64,000 nucleotides of DNA, from NCBI GenBank assembly GCA_963704355.1, contig OY969891.1:3782001-3846000 (forward strand), written 5' to 3'. The notes below the pieces were generated by a model, which worked only from the letters and a program-made list of their open reading frames with translations, ran no database searches and was not told the origin of the DNA. Of the stretch, positions 52,101 to 60,131 are shown piece by piece (position 1 is the first letter of the stretch; each line of letters begins with the position of its first letter). The DNA is from Bog-473 sp963704355. GTDB taxonomy: Bacteria > Actinomycetota > Acidimicrobiia > Acidimicrobiales > RAAP-2. Both the position numbers and the translations under genes were made by a program.

Positions 52101-53373
52101 CGATGCCGAGCTGGCGGAAGGCCCGCGTCGTCTCGGCGATCTTCTCCGTCGGGTAGTCGGCGTTGCCGACGAGGATCTCTTGCGCGGTGAAGACCACGGC
52201 CACCGCCGCCTTGAACCCCTCGACGTCGAACTCGTCGTTCTCGTCGAGGAACGTCAGCAGGTTCATGGAGGCGAGATTGCAGGCCGAGTTGTCGAGGTGC
52301 ACGTACTCAGAGCACGGGTTGCTCCCGTTGATCCGGCCCGTGTTCGGCGCCGTGTGCCAGCGGTTGATCGTGGTGTCGTACTGCAGGCCGGGGTCGGCGC
52401 ACTCCCAGGCCGAATGGGCGATCTGGCGGAACAGGTCGCGGGCGGGCACCTCCCGGACGACCGAGCCGTCGGTCCGCGCCGTGAGGCTCCAGTCGCGTCC
52501 GTCGAGCACGGCCTCCATGAAGGCGTCGGTGACGCGCACCGAGTTGTTGGCGTTCTGGTACTGGGTGGAGTGGCTGTCGGCGCCGTCGAGGTCCATGTCG
52601 AAGCCGGCGTCGCGCAGCACCCGGGCCTTGCGCTCCTCGATGGCCTTGCACCAGATGAAGTCCTCGACGTCGGGGTGGTCGGCGTCGAGGATCACCATCT
52701 TGGCGGCGCGCCGCGTCTTGCCGCCCGACTTGATGGTGCCGGCCGACGCGTCGGCGCCGCGCATGAAGCTGACCGGGCCCGAGGCGGTGCCGCCGCCCTT
52801 GAGGAGCTCGTGCGACGAGCGGATGCGCGAGAGGTTGACGCCGGCGCCCGAGCCGCCCTTGAAGATGACGCCCTCCTCGACGTACCAGTTGAGGATGGAG
52901 TCCATGGTGTCCTCCACCGAGAGGATGAAGCACGCCGAGCCTTGCTGAGGCACGCCCTGCACGCCGATGTTGAACCACACCGGCGAGTTGAAGGCCGCCT
53001 TCTGGTGGACGATGAGGTACTTCAGCTCGTGGTTGAAGGTCTGCGCCTCCTCGTCGTCGACGAAGTACCCGTCCTTGACGCCCCAGGCCGTCAGCGTGTC
53101 GGCCACCCGGTCGGCCACCTGGCGCAGCGACCACTCGCGCTCTTCGGTGCCGAGGGTCCCCCGGAAGTACTTCTGCGCCAAGATGTTGGTGGCGTTCACA
53201 CTCCACGACTCGGGCACCTCGACCCCGAGCTGCTCGAAGGCCACGGTCCCGTCGCGGAAGTTCGTGATGCGGGCGTCGCGCCGCTCCCACCGCACCTCGT
53301 CGTAGGGGTGCACGCCTTCGGTCGTGAAGTGGCGGCGGATGCCGATCTCGGATCGCTGGGGGGCGATGGCCAT
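49153..53373 (-). CDS. nrdJ: Vitamin B12-dependent ribonucleoside-diphosphate reductase with intein
   Basis: The 1406-residue precursor makes deoxyribonucleotides from ribonucleotides using adenosylcobalamin. The extein parts are class II NrdJ: VWFNIGVQGVPQQGSACFIL, FKGGSGAGVNLSRIRSS, NPCSEYVHLDNSACNLASMN (finger-loop region) and TIGLLMDCDTTGVEPDLGLV. The C-terminus ends in a zinc-ribbon, FCYNCGNYMQRAGSCYVCG plus SCG. Residues 540-975 are an intein; removal leaves 970 residues, a usual length for NrdJ. The ATG at 53373 was chosen because homology starts there; AGGAGG lies 11 bases upstream. A promoter and two NrdR-like boxes precede it. The class II enzyme allows dNTP supply with or without oxygen. 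Confidence 0.95.
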   Translation of the reverse strand: MAIAPQRSEIGIRRHFTTEGVHPYDEVRWERRDARITNFRDGTVAFEQLGVEVPESWSVNATNILAQKYFRGTLGTEEREWSLRQVADRVADTLTAWGVKDGYFVDDEEAQTFNHELKYLIVHQKAAFNSPVWFNIGVQGVPQQGSACFILSVEDTMDSILNWYVEEGVIFKGGSGAGVNLSRIRSSHELLKGGGTASGPVSFMRGADASAGTIKSGGKTRRAAKMVILDADHPDVEDFIWCKAIEERKARVLRDAGFDMDLDGADSHSTQYQNANNSVRVTDAFMEAVLDGRDWSLTARTDGSVVREVPARDLFRQIAHSAWECADPGLQYDTTINRWHTAPNTGRINGSNPCSEYVHLDNSACNLASMNLLTFLDENDEFDVEGFKAAVAVVFTAQEILVGNADYPTEKIAETTRAFRQLGIGYANLGALLMAEGLPYDSDAGRAWAAAITALLTGHAYATSARIAARMGPFAGYHDNVEPMLNVLRMHQAEGARIDEDVVPPDLLSAAQEAWDRAVDLAEVYGVRNSQASVLAPTGCLVGGTLVSTGRGLVRLGSLGDPDGAQWQELGTEVATDEGARPATKFYINGTENVVTVDTKRGYRVRGTATHRIKVVEPDSGEWVWRRFGDLRGGELVPLAMGSLVGEPQEVVLPPLAEAYWTSEHHVRVPRRMTAELAEIVGYFMGDGSLHSRGLRFCVANTDFDVVERLSLLIKECFGVPSKVTPQRGYTEVRIDSVRLALWWEACGFAKQAPSEGHRGKGYSAHIPDAVLHVNDVDVYTAFLRGLYEADGDTSAGYPHLKNTSLQLVRDVQTMLLALGIPTTLSVKDRVDGTSWGRAPLASLRTLNAAHSTRWLEVIGFMGDRKNAGVRTTDQSIGQTARKDYIPLTRAMIDRLAPSNDRLRRVLLLEHSHGRISRRIATELFERTGDGELGHLLGFFYDTVQTAELGEDELTYDISVPDNVTYVANGFVSHNTIGLLMDCDTTGVEPDLGLVKTKKLVGGGTMSIVNQTVPRALTKLGYSAEQVDEIVAYVNEHMSILGAPHLAPEHLAVFACSMGDNTIHYTGHIRMMGAVQPFISGAISKTVNMPEDVSVEDVEQLHIDAWRLGIKAVAVYRDNCKVAQPLSTTKMVGASASGVDGGDTAPAGSEAEARDRQIAAHIAELEAALANERERTVAPLVVGAVRERLPRKRNSKTFSFRVADCEGYVTVGEYEDGRPGEVFIKVSKQGSTLAGIMDAFSIAISLGLQHGVPLATFVTKYANMKFEPAGITDDPELRLVTSLVDYIFRRMALDYLTLDERADLGIFSTLERTQPTLPGVEEMATPSVGLVDDGLSEATGAGAAGSGSGLVPGVPGVPASGLPGAMQPLARAEQRDAPFCYNCGNYMQRAGSCYVCGSCGTTSGCS
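50449..51756 (-). mobile_element. Intein with LAGLIDADG homing endonuclease in NrdJ
   Basis: The in-frame 1308-base insert encodes 436 residues between LAPTG and TIGLLMDCDTTG. It begins with Cys540 in CLVGGTLVSTGRG (block A), has TATHRIKV with the block B Thr-x-x-His (His611), and ends in VPDNVTYVANGFVSHN, the block F/G pattern with penultimate His and terminal Asn; the next extein residue is Thr, suitable for splicing. Two LAGLIDADG-type helices, IVGYFMGDGSL (680-690) and FLRGLYEADGD (783-793), keep their acidic residues, so the homing endonuclease may be active. Class 1 splicing residues all appear intact. Confidence 0.95.
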
Positions 53374-53539
53374 GGCGCTGGGGTCCTCCTCGTTGCTCGG
53401 TCCTGGGGTCGCTGCTTGCCTGCGCTGCTTGCTTGCTGGACTGCTCGTCGGCGCCCGGAGCCCGCACCCCATTCCAGCGGAGCGGTGTCTCAGGGAGCCC
53501 CCGATCAGGCGCCCCGGGGAGAGCTCAAAACTCGCCTAA

Positions 53540-53587
53540 CCACAACATGTAGTAGTCTACCCGCCCCCGAGACGCGAGATGCTGTGT
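53540..53587 (-). promoter_or_regulatory. Tandem NrdR-like boxes upstream of nrdJ
   Basis: Against the NrdR consensus acACwAtATaTwGtgt, box 1 at 53540-53555 (CCACAACATGTAGTAG) matches 10 of 12 core positions and box 2 at 53572-53587 (ACGCGAGATGCTGTGT) 11 of 16. Their centres are 32 bases apart, the three-turn spacing usual for NrdR pairs. Box 2 covers the expected transcription start. NrdR represses ribonucleotide reductase genes when dATP/ATP is high. Confidence 0.6.
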
Positions 53588-53588
53588 T

Positions 53589-53618
53589 ATTACAGCACTG
53601 TAGTTACGCCCCTGTCAA
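53589..53618 (-). promoter_or_regulatory. Sigma-70-type promoter of nrdJ
   Basis: On the minus strand TTGACA (53618-53613) and TGTAAT (53594-53589) are separated by 18 bases, a near-consensus promoter. The start of transcription would be near 53582, giving a leader of about 210 bases. A near-palindrome TACAGCACTGTA (53591-53602) overlaps the -10. From 53619 to 53908 I see only GC- and Pro-codon-rich non-coding sequence before glpK. Confidence 0.6.
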
Positions 53619-53908
53619 CAGAAGCCGCGCGGCATCCGTGCAGGTCACGGGCCGCTCGCGATGGTTTGCGCGGGACCCGCCCCCCGGCGCCCGCCACCAC
53701 GCCGGCAACCCCCTGTCCCGCCGCCGCTTCTTCGCCCCCGAACGTCCCGCATCCGCCTCCGGTGGCCGCCGCCCCGGCCCCGAAGGACCTCTCCCGGCGG
53801 CCTCCACCGGAACCGACGAAACACCTCCGTTTTACGGTTTTCAGCGCCGTCACGGGACTCTCGCCGAGCCCGTCCGCACCCGACGACACCGGTTAGCGTC
53901 AGCCCTCC

Positions 53909-55501
53909 ATGGCCAAGGTGGTCGCCATCGATGCGGGCACGACCGGTGTCCGTGCCCTCGTCGTCGACGAGCGGGCGCGCATCCTCGACGTCGCCTACCG
54001 GGAGCTGACCCAGTACTTCCCGCACCCGGGCTGGGTGGAGCACGATCCCCTCGAGATCTGGGAGGCCGTCCGGTCCACCCTGGCCGAGGTCGCCGGCCGC
54101 CTGGCCGAGTCCGGTGACACCGAGGCGGTCGCCGCCATCGGCATCACGAACCAGCGCGAGACCCTGGTCGCCTTCGACCGCGCCAACGGACGCCCGCTCC
54201 ATCGCGCCATCGTGTGGCAGGACCGGCGCACCGCGGCGATGTGCGCCGAGCTGATCGAGCAGGGCCACCTCCCGATGGTGCGCGCGACCACCGGCCTCGT
54301 CCTCGATCCGTACTTCAGCGCGACCAAGGCGGCTTGGCTCGTCCGACACGGCGACCTCGAGCTGCGCCCCGACGACCCCAACCTCTCGTTCTGCACCGTC
54401 GACGCCTGGGTCCTGTGGAACCTCACCGGCGGAGCCGGGGGCACCGGACGCTCCCAACCGAGGGGCGCCTACGTCACCGACCCGTCCAACGCGAGCCGCA
54501 CGCTCCTGCTCGATACGGCCACCCGCTCCTGGTCCCCCGAGCTCTGCGACCTCTTCGGCGTCCCGCTGCAGACGCTCCCCGAGGTGCGCCCCTCGGCCGG
54601 CCGCATCGCCACCGCCGCGCTCGGCGACCTCGGCCCGGCGTCGGCCGTCCTCGAGGGCGTCCCGGTCTCGGGCATCCTCGGCGACCAGCCGGCCGCCCTG
54701 TTCGGCCAGGCCTGCTTCGAGCCGGGCATGGTGAAGGTCACGTACGGCACCGGGAGCTTCGTCTTGGCGAACGCCGGGCCCGAGCGCCCGCCGGCCCCCG
54801 AGGGCCTGGTCGTCAGCGTGGCCTGGGACCTGGGCGACCACGCCCCGGCCAACGCCAACTCCGTCGCGTACGCGCTCGAGGGCTCCGCCTTCGTCTCGGG
54901 CGCCGCCATCCAGTGGCTGCGCGACGGCCTCGGCATCATCGCGAGCGCGGCCGAGATCGGACCCCTGGCCACGTCGGTCAGCGACAGCGGTGGCGTCACG
55001 TTCGTCCCCGCGCTCACCGGGCTCGGCAGCCCGCAGTGGGATCCCGGGGCGCGCGGGATCATCACCGGCCTCACCCGCGGCGCCGGGCGGGCCCAGCTGG
55101 CGCGCGCGTGCGTCGAGGCGATGGCGTTCCAGGTGCGCGACATGACCGACGCCATGGCCGCGGCGTCGGCCTACCCGCTGTCCGCGTTGCGCGCCGACGG
55201 CGGGGCCGCCGTCATGGACCTCTTGCTCGAGCTCCAGGCCGAGCAGAGCCGCATGCCCGTGGCGCGCCCGCGAGCGCTCGAGTCGACCGCGCTCGGGGCC
55301 GCGACGATCGCGGGCTTGGCCGAGGGTGTGTGGTCGTCGCTCGACGAGCTGGCCGCGCTGTGGGAGGCCGAGACGGTCTTCGAGCCGCAGCTCCCGCCGG
55401 AGCTGGCCGACGCGACCTACGCGGTATGGGGACGCGCCGTCGACAAGGCGCGCGGATGGGCGGACGGATCCGACCCCCCAAAGACGGCTGGGCTGAGCTG
55501 A
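53909..55501 (+). CDS. glpK: Glycerol kinase
   Basis: The 530-residue FGGY-family kinase converts glycerol to glycerol 3-phosphate. VVAIDAGTTGVRALVVDE is the phosphate-binding start, IGITNQRETLVAFDRANG and AIVWQDRRTA the glycerol-binding region (Arg-Glu and the W-Q-D-R signature), DQPAALFGQACFEPGMVKVT the FGGY activation segment, and GTGSFVLANAG the second phosphate loop. LRADGGAAVMDLLLELQAE closes the site. The regulatory sequences for enzyme IIA-Glc seen in E. coli are not evident. It has no glycerol facilitator or dehydrogenase next to it. Start ATG at 53909. Confidence 0.9.
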   Translation: MAKVVAIDAGTTGVRALVVDERARILDVAYRELTQYFPHPGWVEHDPLEIWEAVRSTLAEVAGRLAESGDTEAVAAIGITNQRETLVAFDRANGRPLHRAIVWQDRRTAAMCAELIEQGHLPMVRATTGLVLDPYFSATKAAWLVRHGDLELRPDDPNLSFCTVDAWVLWNLTGGAGGTGRSQPRGAYVTDPSNASRTLLLDTATRSWSPELCDLFGVPLQTLPEVRPSAGRIATAALGDLGPASAVLEGVPVSGILGDQPAALFGQACFEPGMVKVTYGTGSFVLANAGPERPPAPEGLVVSVAWDLGDHAPANANSVAYALEGSAFVSGAAIQWLRDGLGIIASAAEIGPLATSVSDSGGVTFVPALTGLGSPQWDPGARGIITGLTRGAGRAQLARACVEAMAFQVRDMTDAMAAASAYPLSALRADGGAAVMDLLLELQAEQSRMPVARPRALESTALGAATIAGLAEGVWSSLDELAALWEAETVFEPQLPPELADATYAVWGRAVDKARGWADGSDPPKTAGLS

Positions 55502-55562
55502 GCGTCGCGGCAGTACGCTCACAGAGCCCGGCGCCCGGCCGGCCGGAGCGAGGAGGCCGCAG

Positions 55563-55856
55563 GTGAGTACCTCGGACTTGGAAGGCTGGTGCACCGACCC
55601 CTTCGGCCGCCACGACGCGCGCTGGATGTCCGACGGCGTCCCCACCAAGCTCGTGCGTGACGGCAACGGCGTGGAGTCCTACGACGACCCGCCCGACGAG
55701 GAGTGGACCGTGACCCCCACGCCCATCGTGGTGGACGTGCCGCCCGACCCCAGCCGCCAAGACGCGCTGCGCGAGCAGATGGGCCACGCCGCTGAGTTCG
55801 GGTCCACCTGGGGCTCGCACATGCCCATGCCGGGCGAGCACGACCGCGACACCTGA
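55563..55856 (+). CDS. Small acidic hypothetical protein
   Basis: This is a 97-residue acidic protein. The beginning, LEGWCTDPFGRHDARWMSDG, and the phrase TPTPIVVDVPPDPSRQD are reminiscent of small actinobacterial proteins of unknown function that occur singly. GAGGAGGCC lies 3-11 bases before the GTG start, a good ribosome site. No membrane segment or signal peptide. It could be transcribed with glpK, which ends 61 bases upstream. Confidence 0.65.
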   Translation: MSTSDLEGWCTDPFGRHDARWMSDGVPTKLVRDGNGVESYDDPPDEEWTVTPTPIVVDVPPDPSRQDALREQMGHAAEFGSTWGSHMPMPGEHDRDT

Positions 55857-55987
55857 GCACGCCATCGATCGGCCCGCCCGGCATCCCACCCCGCGGGGTT
55901 CGAGGTCTCACTGCTCGCTAACGTGGCGGGCCGGAGGGGACCCTTTCTTGGCGATCGGGCGTGATGGGCGGTAAGAGGGAGCGGCAC

Positions 55988-58900
55988 ATGTCGAGTTGGC
56001 GTCCGGCGCTGTGTTCCACGTTCGCGGCCGTCGTGCTCATGGCCGGCGTCCTCCAATGGGTTGGCGCGCCAGACGCCGCCTCCGCGCCGGTCGCATCGGC
56101 GACCGTCGGGACCGAGCCGTTCGACGTCGCGGTCGACAGCGCGACGGAGAGCGCCTACGTCACGAACTTCGGGAGCAACACGGTCTCGGTGCTCGACACG
56201 ACCGCGTGCGACGGGACCCACCAGACGAACTGCGCGCCGATCGGCACGGCCAACGTCGTTTCCGAGCCCAGGGATGTCGCGGTCGACGACACCACGAATA
56301 CCGTCTACGTCGTCAACTCCGGAGCCGTGGAGGGCTCCGGAGCGGGCGTGCTCTCGGTGTTCAACGGGGCAACCTGCGACGCCGGGAACGTGAGCTCATG
56401 TGCGTCGATCGCCGAGCCGGTCGTCGGCGATTCGCCCTTCGGCGTGGCCGTCAACGCCTCGACCAACACCGTGTATGTGACCAACGAAAGCTCGGACTCC
56501 GTCTCCGTGCTCGACGGCGCGACCTGCGACGCCAGTAACCAGTCGAACTGCACCCCGATCGCCACGGTCACGGTGGGGAGCGAGCCGAAGGGTGTCGCTG
56601 TCGACGCCACGACCGACACGGTCTATGTGGGGAATTACGGGTCGAACTCCGTTTCGGTGATCGACGGGGCGGTGTGCGACGCCACCAACCAGAGCAACTG
56701 CACCCCGGTCGGGACCTCCGACGTGATGCAGGGCCCAAGGGGAGTCGCCGTCGACGCGAAAACCGACTCGGTCTACGTCGCTGACTCCGAGTCCAATACG
56801 AACGGCAGCGACACGGGGTCCTTCGGAGGCGCGGCCGGGGTCTTCACCGGCCTCGTCTCGGTGATCGACGGCGCCACGTGTGGTGCGGCGAGCCAGAGCA
56901 ATTGCAATGCCGTCGGCAGTGCCGCGGTCGGGTATACCCCGGAGGACGTGGCGGTCGACGAGGGGACGAACACCATCTACGCGACGAACTACGGCGGTAT
57001 CGCAGGGGCCGATGTCTCGGTGATCGACGGCGCAACGTGCGACGCAACGACGCAATCCGGCTGCGAGGCGAGCTGGTCCGTGGCGGCCGGGGGAACTGAC
57101 ACAGGCATCGCCGTCGACCCTTCGACGGCGTCACAACCCGACAGCGTCTACGTCACCAACTACGGCTCGGACACGGTGTCGACCTTCGGCCAGCCCGCCC
57201 CACCGACAGGCACCACCGCCGAGGCGTCCGGTCCCGGGGCGGCCACGGTCACATGGGCGGCCTCGACGGCAGGCCAGCTCCCCGTGGACAGCGTGGGGCT
57301 CTCCGGTGTCGCCGGCGAGTTCACGTACAAAATTCAGCCCAAGCCCGCGTGCAGCGCGTGCACCGGGCTCGTCGTGGGGGACACGCTGAATTCGAGTGGT
57401 TCGCTGGTGCCCGTCACGCAGGCGACCGTCAGCGGATTGACGCCAGGGACGAGCTACACGTTCACCGTGGTGGCGAGCAACGCCGCGGGGCCGAGCCCCG
57501 CCTCGCATGCCGCCCCTCCCCTGACCGCCAACAGCGTGTCCATCGCCCCGTCCTCGCTCACCAACGCCTTCGAGGGGGAGTCGCTCTCGCAGCAGCTCTC
57601 GGCAAGCGGCGGAACCGCTCCGTACACGTTCGTCGTCGCGAAGGGGAGCCTGCCGCCCGGATTGTCGCTCTCCGCGAGTGGCCTCCTCTCCGGGGAGCCG
57701 ACGGCGGCGGGTACCACCTCCTTCACGATCGAGGCCACGGATTCCTCCGCACCCCCGCTCCGCACGTTCGTTCCCTATGTGATGAGCGTGTCGCCTGCTC
57801 CCGCATACGCACAGCTCTCTCCCAAGACCAGCCCGCCCGCCTCGGAGGGTGCGGCCACGGCCTACGACGCGGCGACGAACTCGGTCCTCGCGTTCGGAGG
57901 GCACACCAAGGCGTCGGCCGCGAGCAGCGCGACCTGGAGCTGGAACGGTTCGAACTGGTCTGCCAAGAAGCCGACCACCTCACCACCCGGACTGTCGGGA
58001 GCATCGCTCGCCTACGACACGACGACGAAGACGGTGGTCCTGTTCGGTGGCATCACGGCAACGTCAAAGGCGACGAACGCCACCTGGACGTGGAACGGCA
58101 CGACCTGGACGGCGGCGTCGCCGGCGACGAGCCCGCCCGTGCGGGCCGACGCTGCCATGGCCTACGACGCCACCACGAAGACGGTCGTCCTGTTCGGCGG
58201 CACCAATGGCACGACGGATCTGAGTGACACCTGGAGCTGGAACGGCACGACCTGGACCAAGCTCGCGCCGTCGGCGATCCCCGCAGCACGGTCGTCCTCC
58301 TCGATGACGTTCGACACGGCGACCAAGAGCCTGGTGCTCTTCGGCGGTTCGGGCGCGAGCGGGCTGCTCGGCGACACGTGGTCCTGGAACGGCACGACCT
58401 GGACGAAAGTCTCGACCAGCGGGCCGTCGCCGCGGGCTGGGGCGGCGGCGGACTACGACGGTGACACCGCGACGGTCTTCCTCTTCGGTGGGTTCGGCGG
58501 TTGTGCAACCTGCAGCACCGTGCTCGCCGACACCTGGACATGGGACGGTTCAACGTGGTCGCAGCTCAACACGGCGACTCCGCCCGCCGGCCGCTACTTC
58601 GCGGCCCACGCCTTCGACGCCCACAGCGGCCAGCTCGTCATCTTCGGAGGAACGAGCGGCTCGGGCTTCCCGACGTGCGCGTCCAGCTGCACCCCGCTTT
58701 CGGACACCTGGGCGTCCTCCTACGGCGCAGCGCCGAGTCTCGTCTCGGGCGTCACCGTCTCCTCCCTGAGCGACAGCCAGGTCTCGCTGTCGTGGAGCGC
58801 GCCGGACTCGTGGGGCGGCTCGGCGGCGGAGCAGTACGTCATCAGCGCATCGACGCCGAACACCAATGGTGTCGCGCAGTGGACCGTCCCGGCGCCGAGC

Positions 58901-59842
58901 ACGACGACGACGATCGGCGATCTCTTCGACGGCACTCCGGTCAGCTTCACCGTCGCGGCGGAGAACGCGGACGCGCAGACGACGGGCCCTTCGTTCCAGT
59001 CCGCCACGGTCTCTCCGTCTCCGACGCTCGACGTGACGAACACCGTCACCTTGTCGGCGCCGCCGAGCGCCACTCCCAGCGACACGAACAACTGCCGGTT
59101 CCTGGGTTCGTCGGGCAGTGCGTGCTTCACCTTCCAGCAGAACTTCTTCGTGCAGGAGGAAAACGCCGGGCCTGGCGCCGTGCCGGGCCTCTGGATCCAA
59201 AACGTCTTGTGGGTCGGTGACACGAGCAGCGGCTGGATGGACCGCTCGGAGACAAACATCTGGGATCTGTCTGCAGCCGGGTGGGTCTACTGGGCCTACT
59301 CACAGCCGACGACCGCCTCGCTGGCTTCGTTCCCCGCGGCCATCTCCGTCACCACGTCGGTCGAGCCGGACAAGGTGGAATTCAGCAGCTCCGGCGCGGG
59401 CAGCGACTACTCGAGCTGGTCGGTCCCGTCAGTGGCCGAGTCGGTCCCGTACGCCGTCGTGTACAACCCGAAAGACACGACCACCTCCGAAGACGTCTAC
59501 GCCTCTCCCCAGGCCATGCTGGTCGGCCCGGGCGGCGGGTCTTCGGTGACCTTCGGATCGGGCACGACCGGCAGCCTCACCTCCGAAGGCGTGCTCGCGG
59601 ACGGCAGCATGCAAGGGGGCTACCAATGCCCGATTACCCCGAACTACTCCTCGACCGCGGAGACCAGTACGGATCTGGGATGGACGGTCTCGGGCGCCAT
59701 GGCCGCCTTCGCCTACTCGAGCGGCTCGACGCTCGACGGCGTCGCGTTCCTGCCACAGCAGTCGTCCTGCGTCCTGCCGCCGGCGGCGCCGTCGTTCACC
59801 AACCTGCGCTTGAAGCCACCGTTGCTAGTGCCTACCGGGTAA
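55988..59842 (+). CDS. Large secreted multidomain protein: two propellers, Fn3/Ig, thermopsin-like end
   Basis: This is a 1284-residue exported protein. Residues 1-35 form a signal peptide (LCSTFAAVVLMAGVLQWVGA). Residues 37-400 form seven YVTN-like blades (FDVAVDSATESAYVTNFGSN, VAVDATTDTVYVGNYGSNSV), six with a TCD-x-x-x-Q-x-x-C cysteine pair. Residues about 406-510 are Fn3, 515-600 an Ig-like domain, 604-914 six Kelch repeats (MAYDATTKTVVLFGGTNG, DTWSWNGTTWTKLAP), 917-1007 a second Fn3. The last 270 residues contain FFVQEENAGPGAVPGLWIQN, VLWVG and ETNIWDLSAAG, recalling the W-x-Q-N-V and N-I-W-x motifs of thermopsins (peptidase A5). Start ATG at 55988 after GAGGGAG. No sorting motif or C-terminal helix. 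Confidence 0.8.
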   Translation: MSSWRPALCSTFAAVVLMAGVLQWVGAPDAASAPVASATVGTEPFDVAVDSATESAYVTNFGSNTVSVLDTTACDGTHQTNCAPIGTANVVSEPRDVAVDDTTNTVYVVNSGAVEGSGAGVLSVFNGATCDAGNVSSCASIAEPVVGDSPFGVAVNASTNTVYVTNESSDSVSVLDGATCDASNQSNCTPIATVTVGSEPKGVAVDATTDTVYVGNYGSNSVSVIDGAVCDATNQSNCTPVGTSDVMQGPRGVAVDAKTDSVYVADSESNTNGSDTGSFGGAAGVFTGLVSVIDGATCGAASQSNCNAVGSAAVGYTPEDVAVDEGTNTIYATNYGGIAGADVSVIDGATCDATTQSGCEASWSVAAGGTDTGIAVDPSTASQPDSVYVTNYGSDTVSTFGQPAPPTGTTAEASGPGAATVTWAASTAGQLPVDSVGLSGVAGEFTYKIQPKPACSACTGLVVGDTLNSSGSLVPVTQATVSGLTPGTSYTFTVVASNAAGPSPASHAAPPLTANSVSIAPSSLTNAFEGESLSQQLSASGGTAPYTFVVAKGSLPPGLSLSASGLLSGEPTAAGTTSFTIEATDSSAPPLRTFVPYVMSVSPAPAYAQLSPKTSPPASEGAATAYDAATNSVLAFGGHTKASAASSATWSWNGSNWSAKKPTTSPPGLSGASLAYDTTTKTVVLFGGITATSKATNATWTWNGTTWTAASPATSPPVRADAAMAYDATTKTVVLFGGTNGTTDLSDTWSWNGTTWTKLAPSAIPAARSSSSMTFDTATKSLVLFGGSGASGLLGDTWSWNGTTWTKVSTSGPSPRAGAAADYDGDTATVFLFGGFGGCATCSTVLADTWTWDGSTWSQLNTATPPAGRYFAAHAFDAHSGQLVIFGGTSGSGFPTCASSCTPLSDTWASSYGAAPSLVSGVTVSSLSDSQVSLSWSAPDSWGGSAAEQYVISASTPNTNGVAQWTVPAPSTTTTIGDLFDGTPVSFTVAAENADAQTTGPSFQSATVSPSPTLDVTNTVTLSAPPSATPSDTNNCRFLGSSGSACFTFQQNFFVQEENAGPGAVPGLWIQNVLWVGDTSSGWMDRSETNIWDLSAAGWVYWAYSQPTTASLASFPAAISVTTSVEPDKVEFSSSGAGSDYSSWSVPSVAESVPYAVVYNPKDTTTSEDVYASPQAMLVGPGGGSSVTFGSGTTGSLTSEGVLADGSMQGGYQCPITPNYSSTAETSTDLGWTVSGAMAAFAYSSGSTLDGVAFLPQQSSCVLPPAAPSFTNLRLKPPLLVPTG

Positions 59843-59859
59843 TGAGTTTTTCGCCCGAT

Positions 59860-59902
59860 GTCTCCAAGACCATAAACTGATCGGTGCATAGTTTCTAGAG
59901 AC
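59860..59902 (+). terminator. Imperfect hairpin after the large secreted protein
   Basis: GTCTC (59860) with GAGAC (59898) and, inside, AAACT (59874) with AGTTT (59890) can form a two-part stem beginning 18 bases after the TAA. Weak, but the only candidate in the 289-base gap on this side. Confidence 0.35.
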
Positions 59903-60060
59903 GTCCTCGGCGCTCTCGATTGAGCCTGTGCGCGGACCCCCCAAATTCCGAATTCGCCTCCACAGGCACGGCTCTCACCCCCGGAGGTCCGATCCACGGG
60001 GCTCCGAGCCAACGAGCTCGGCGCCGCTCAGCCAAACAGCTTCGGAAACCAGAAATAAAG

Positions 60061-60081
60061 CAAGGAAATCCTTGTTATATT
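60061..60081 (+). promoter_or_regulatory. Dyad and -10 element of the SDR/QueA-like/SufR-like operon
   Basis: CAAGGaaatCCTTG (60061-60074) is a perfect 5-base dyad abutting TATATT (60076-60081), in the only AT-rich island nearby, 50 bases before the operon's first ATG. The dyad position suits repression, perhaps by the SufR-like protein of the same operon. Confidence 0.45.
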
Positions 60082-60131
60082 GACCGAAGAGAAGCGGCCT
60101 GACCGCAGACCGCTCGGAAGGGTGGGCAGCC

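Noticed and set aside
53405..53450. TGCTTGC/GCTGCTTGC iterations near the nrdJ start
   Set aside because: Short, irregular, and upstream of the chosen start; nothing distinguishes them from low-complexity leader sequence.
53374..53582. Cobalamin riboswitch in the nrdJ leader
   Set aside because: The length is suitable, but no B12 box or other conserved cobalamin-riboswitch core was found on the minus strand.
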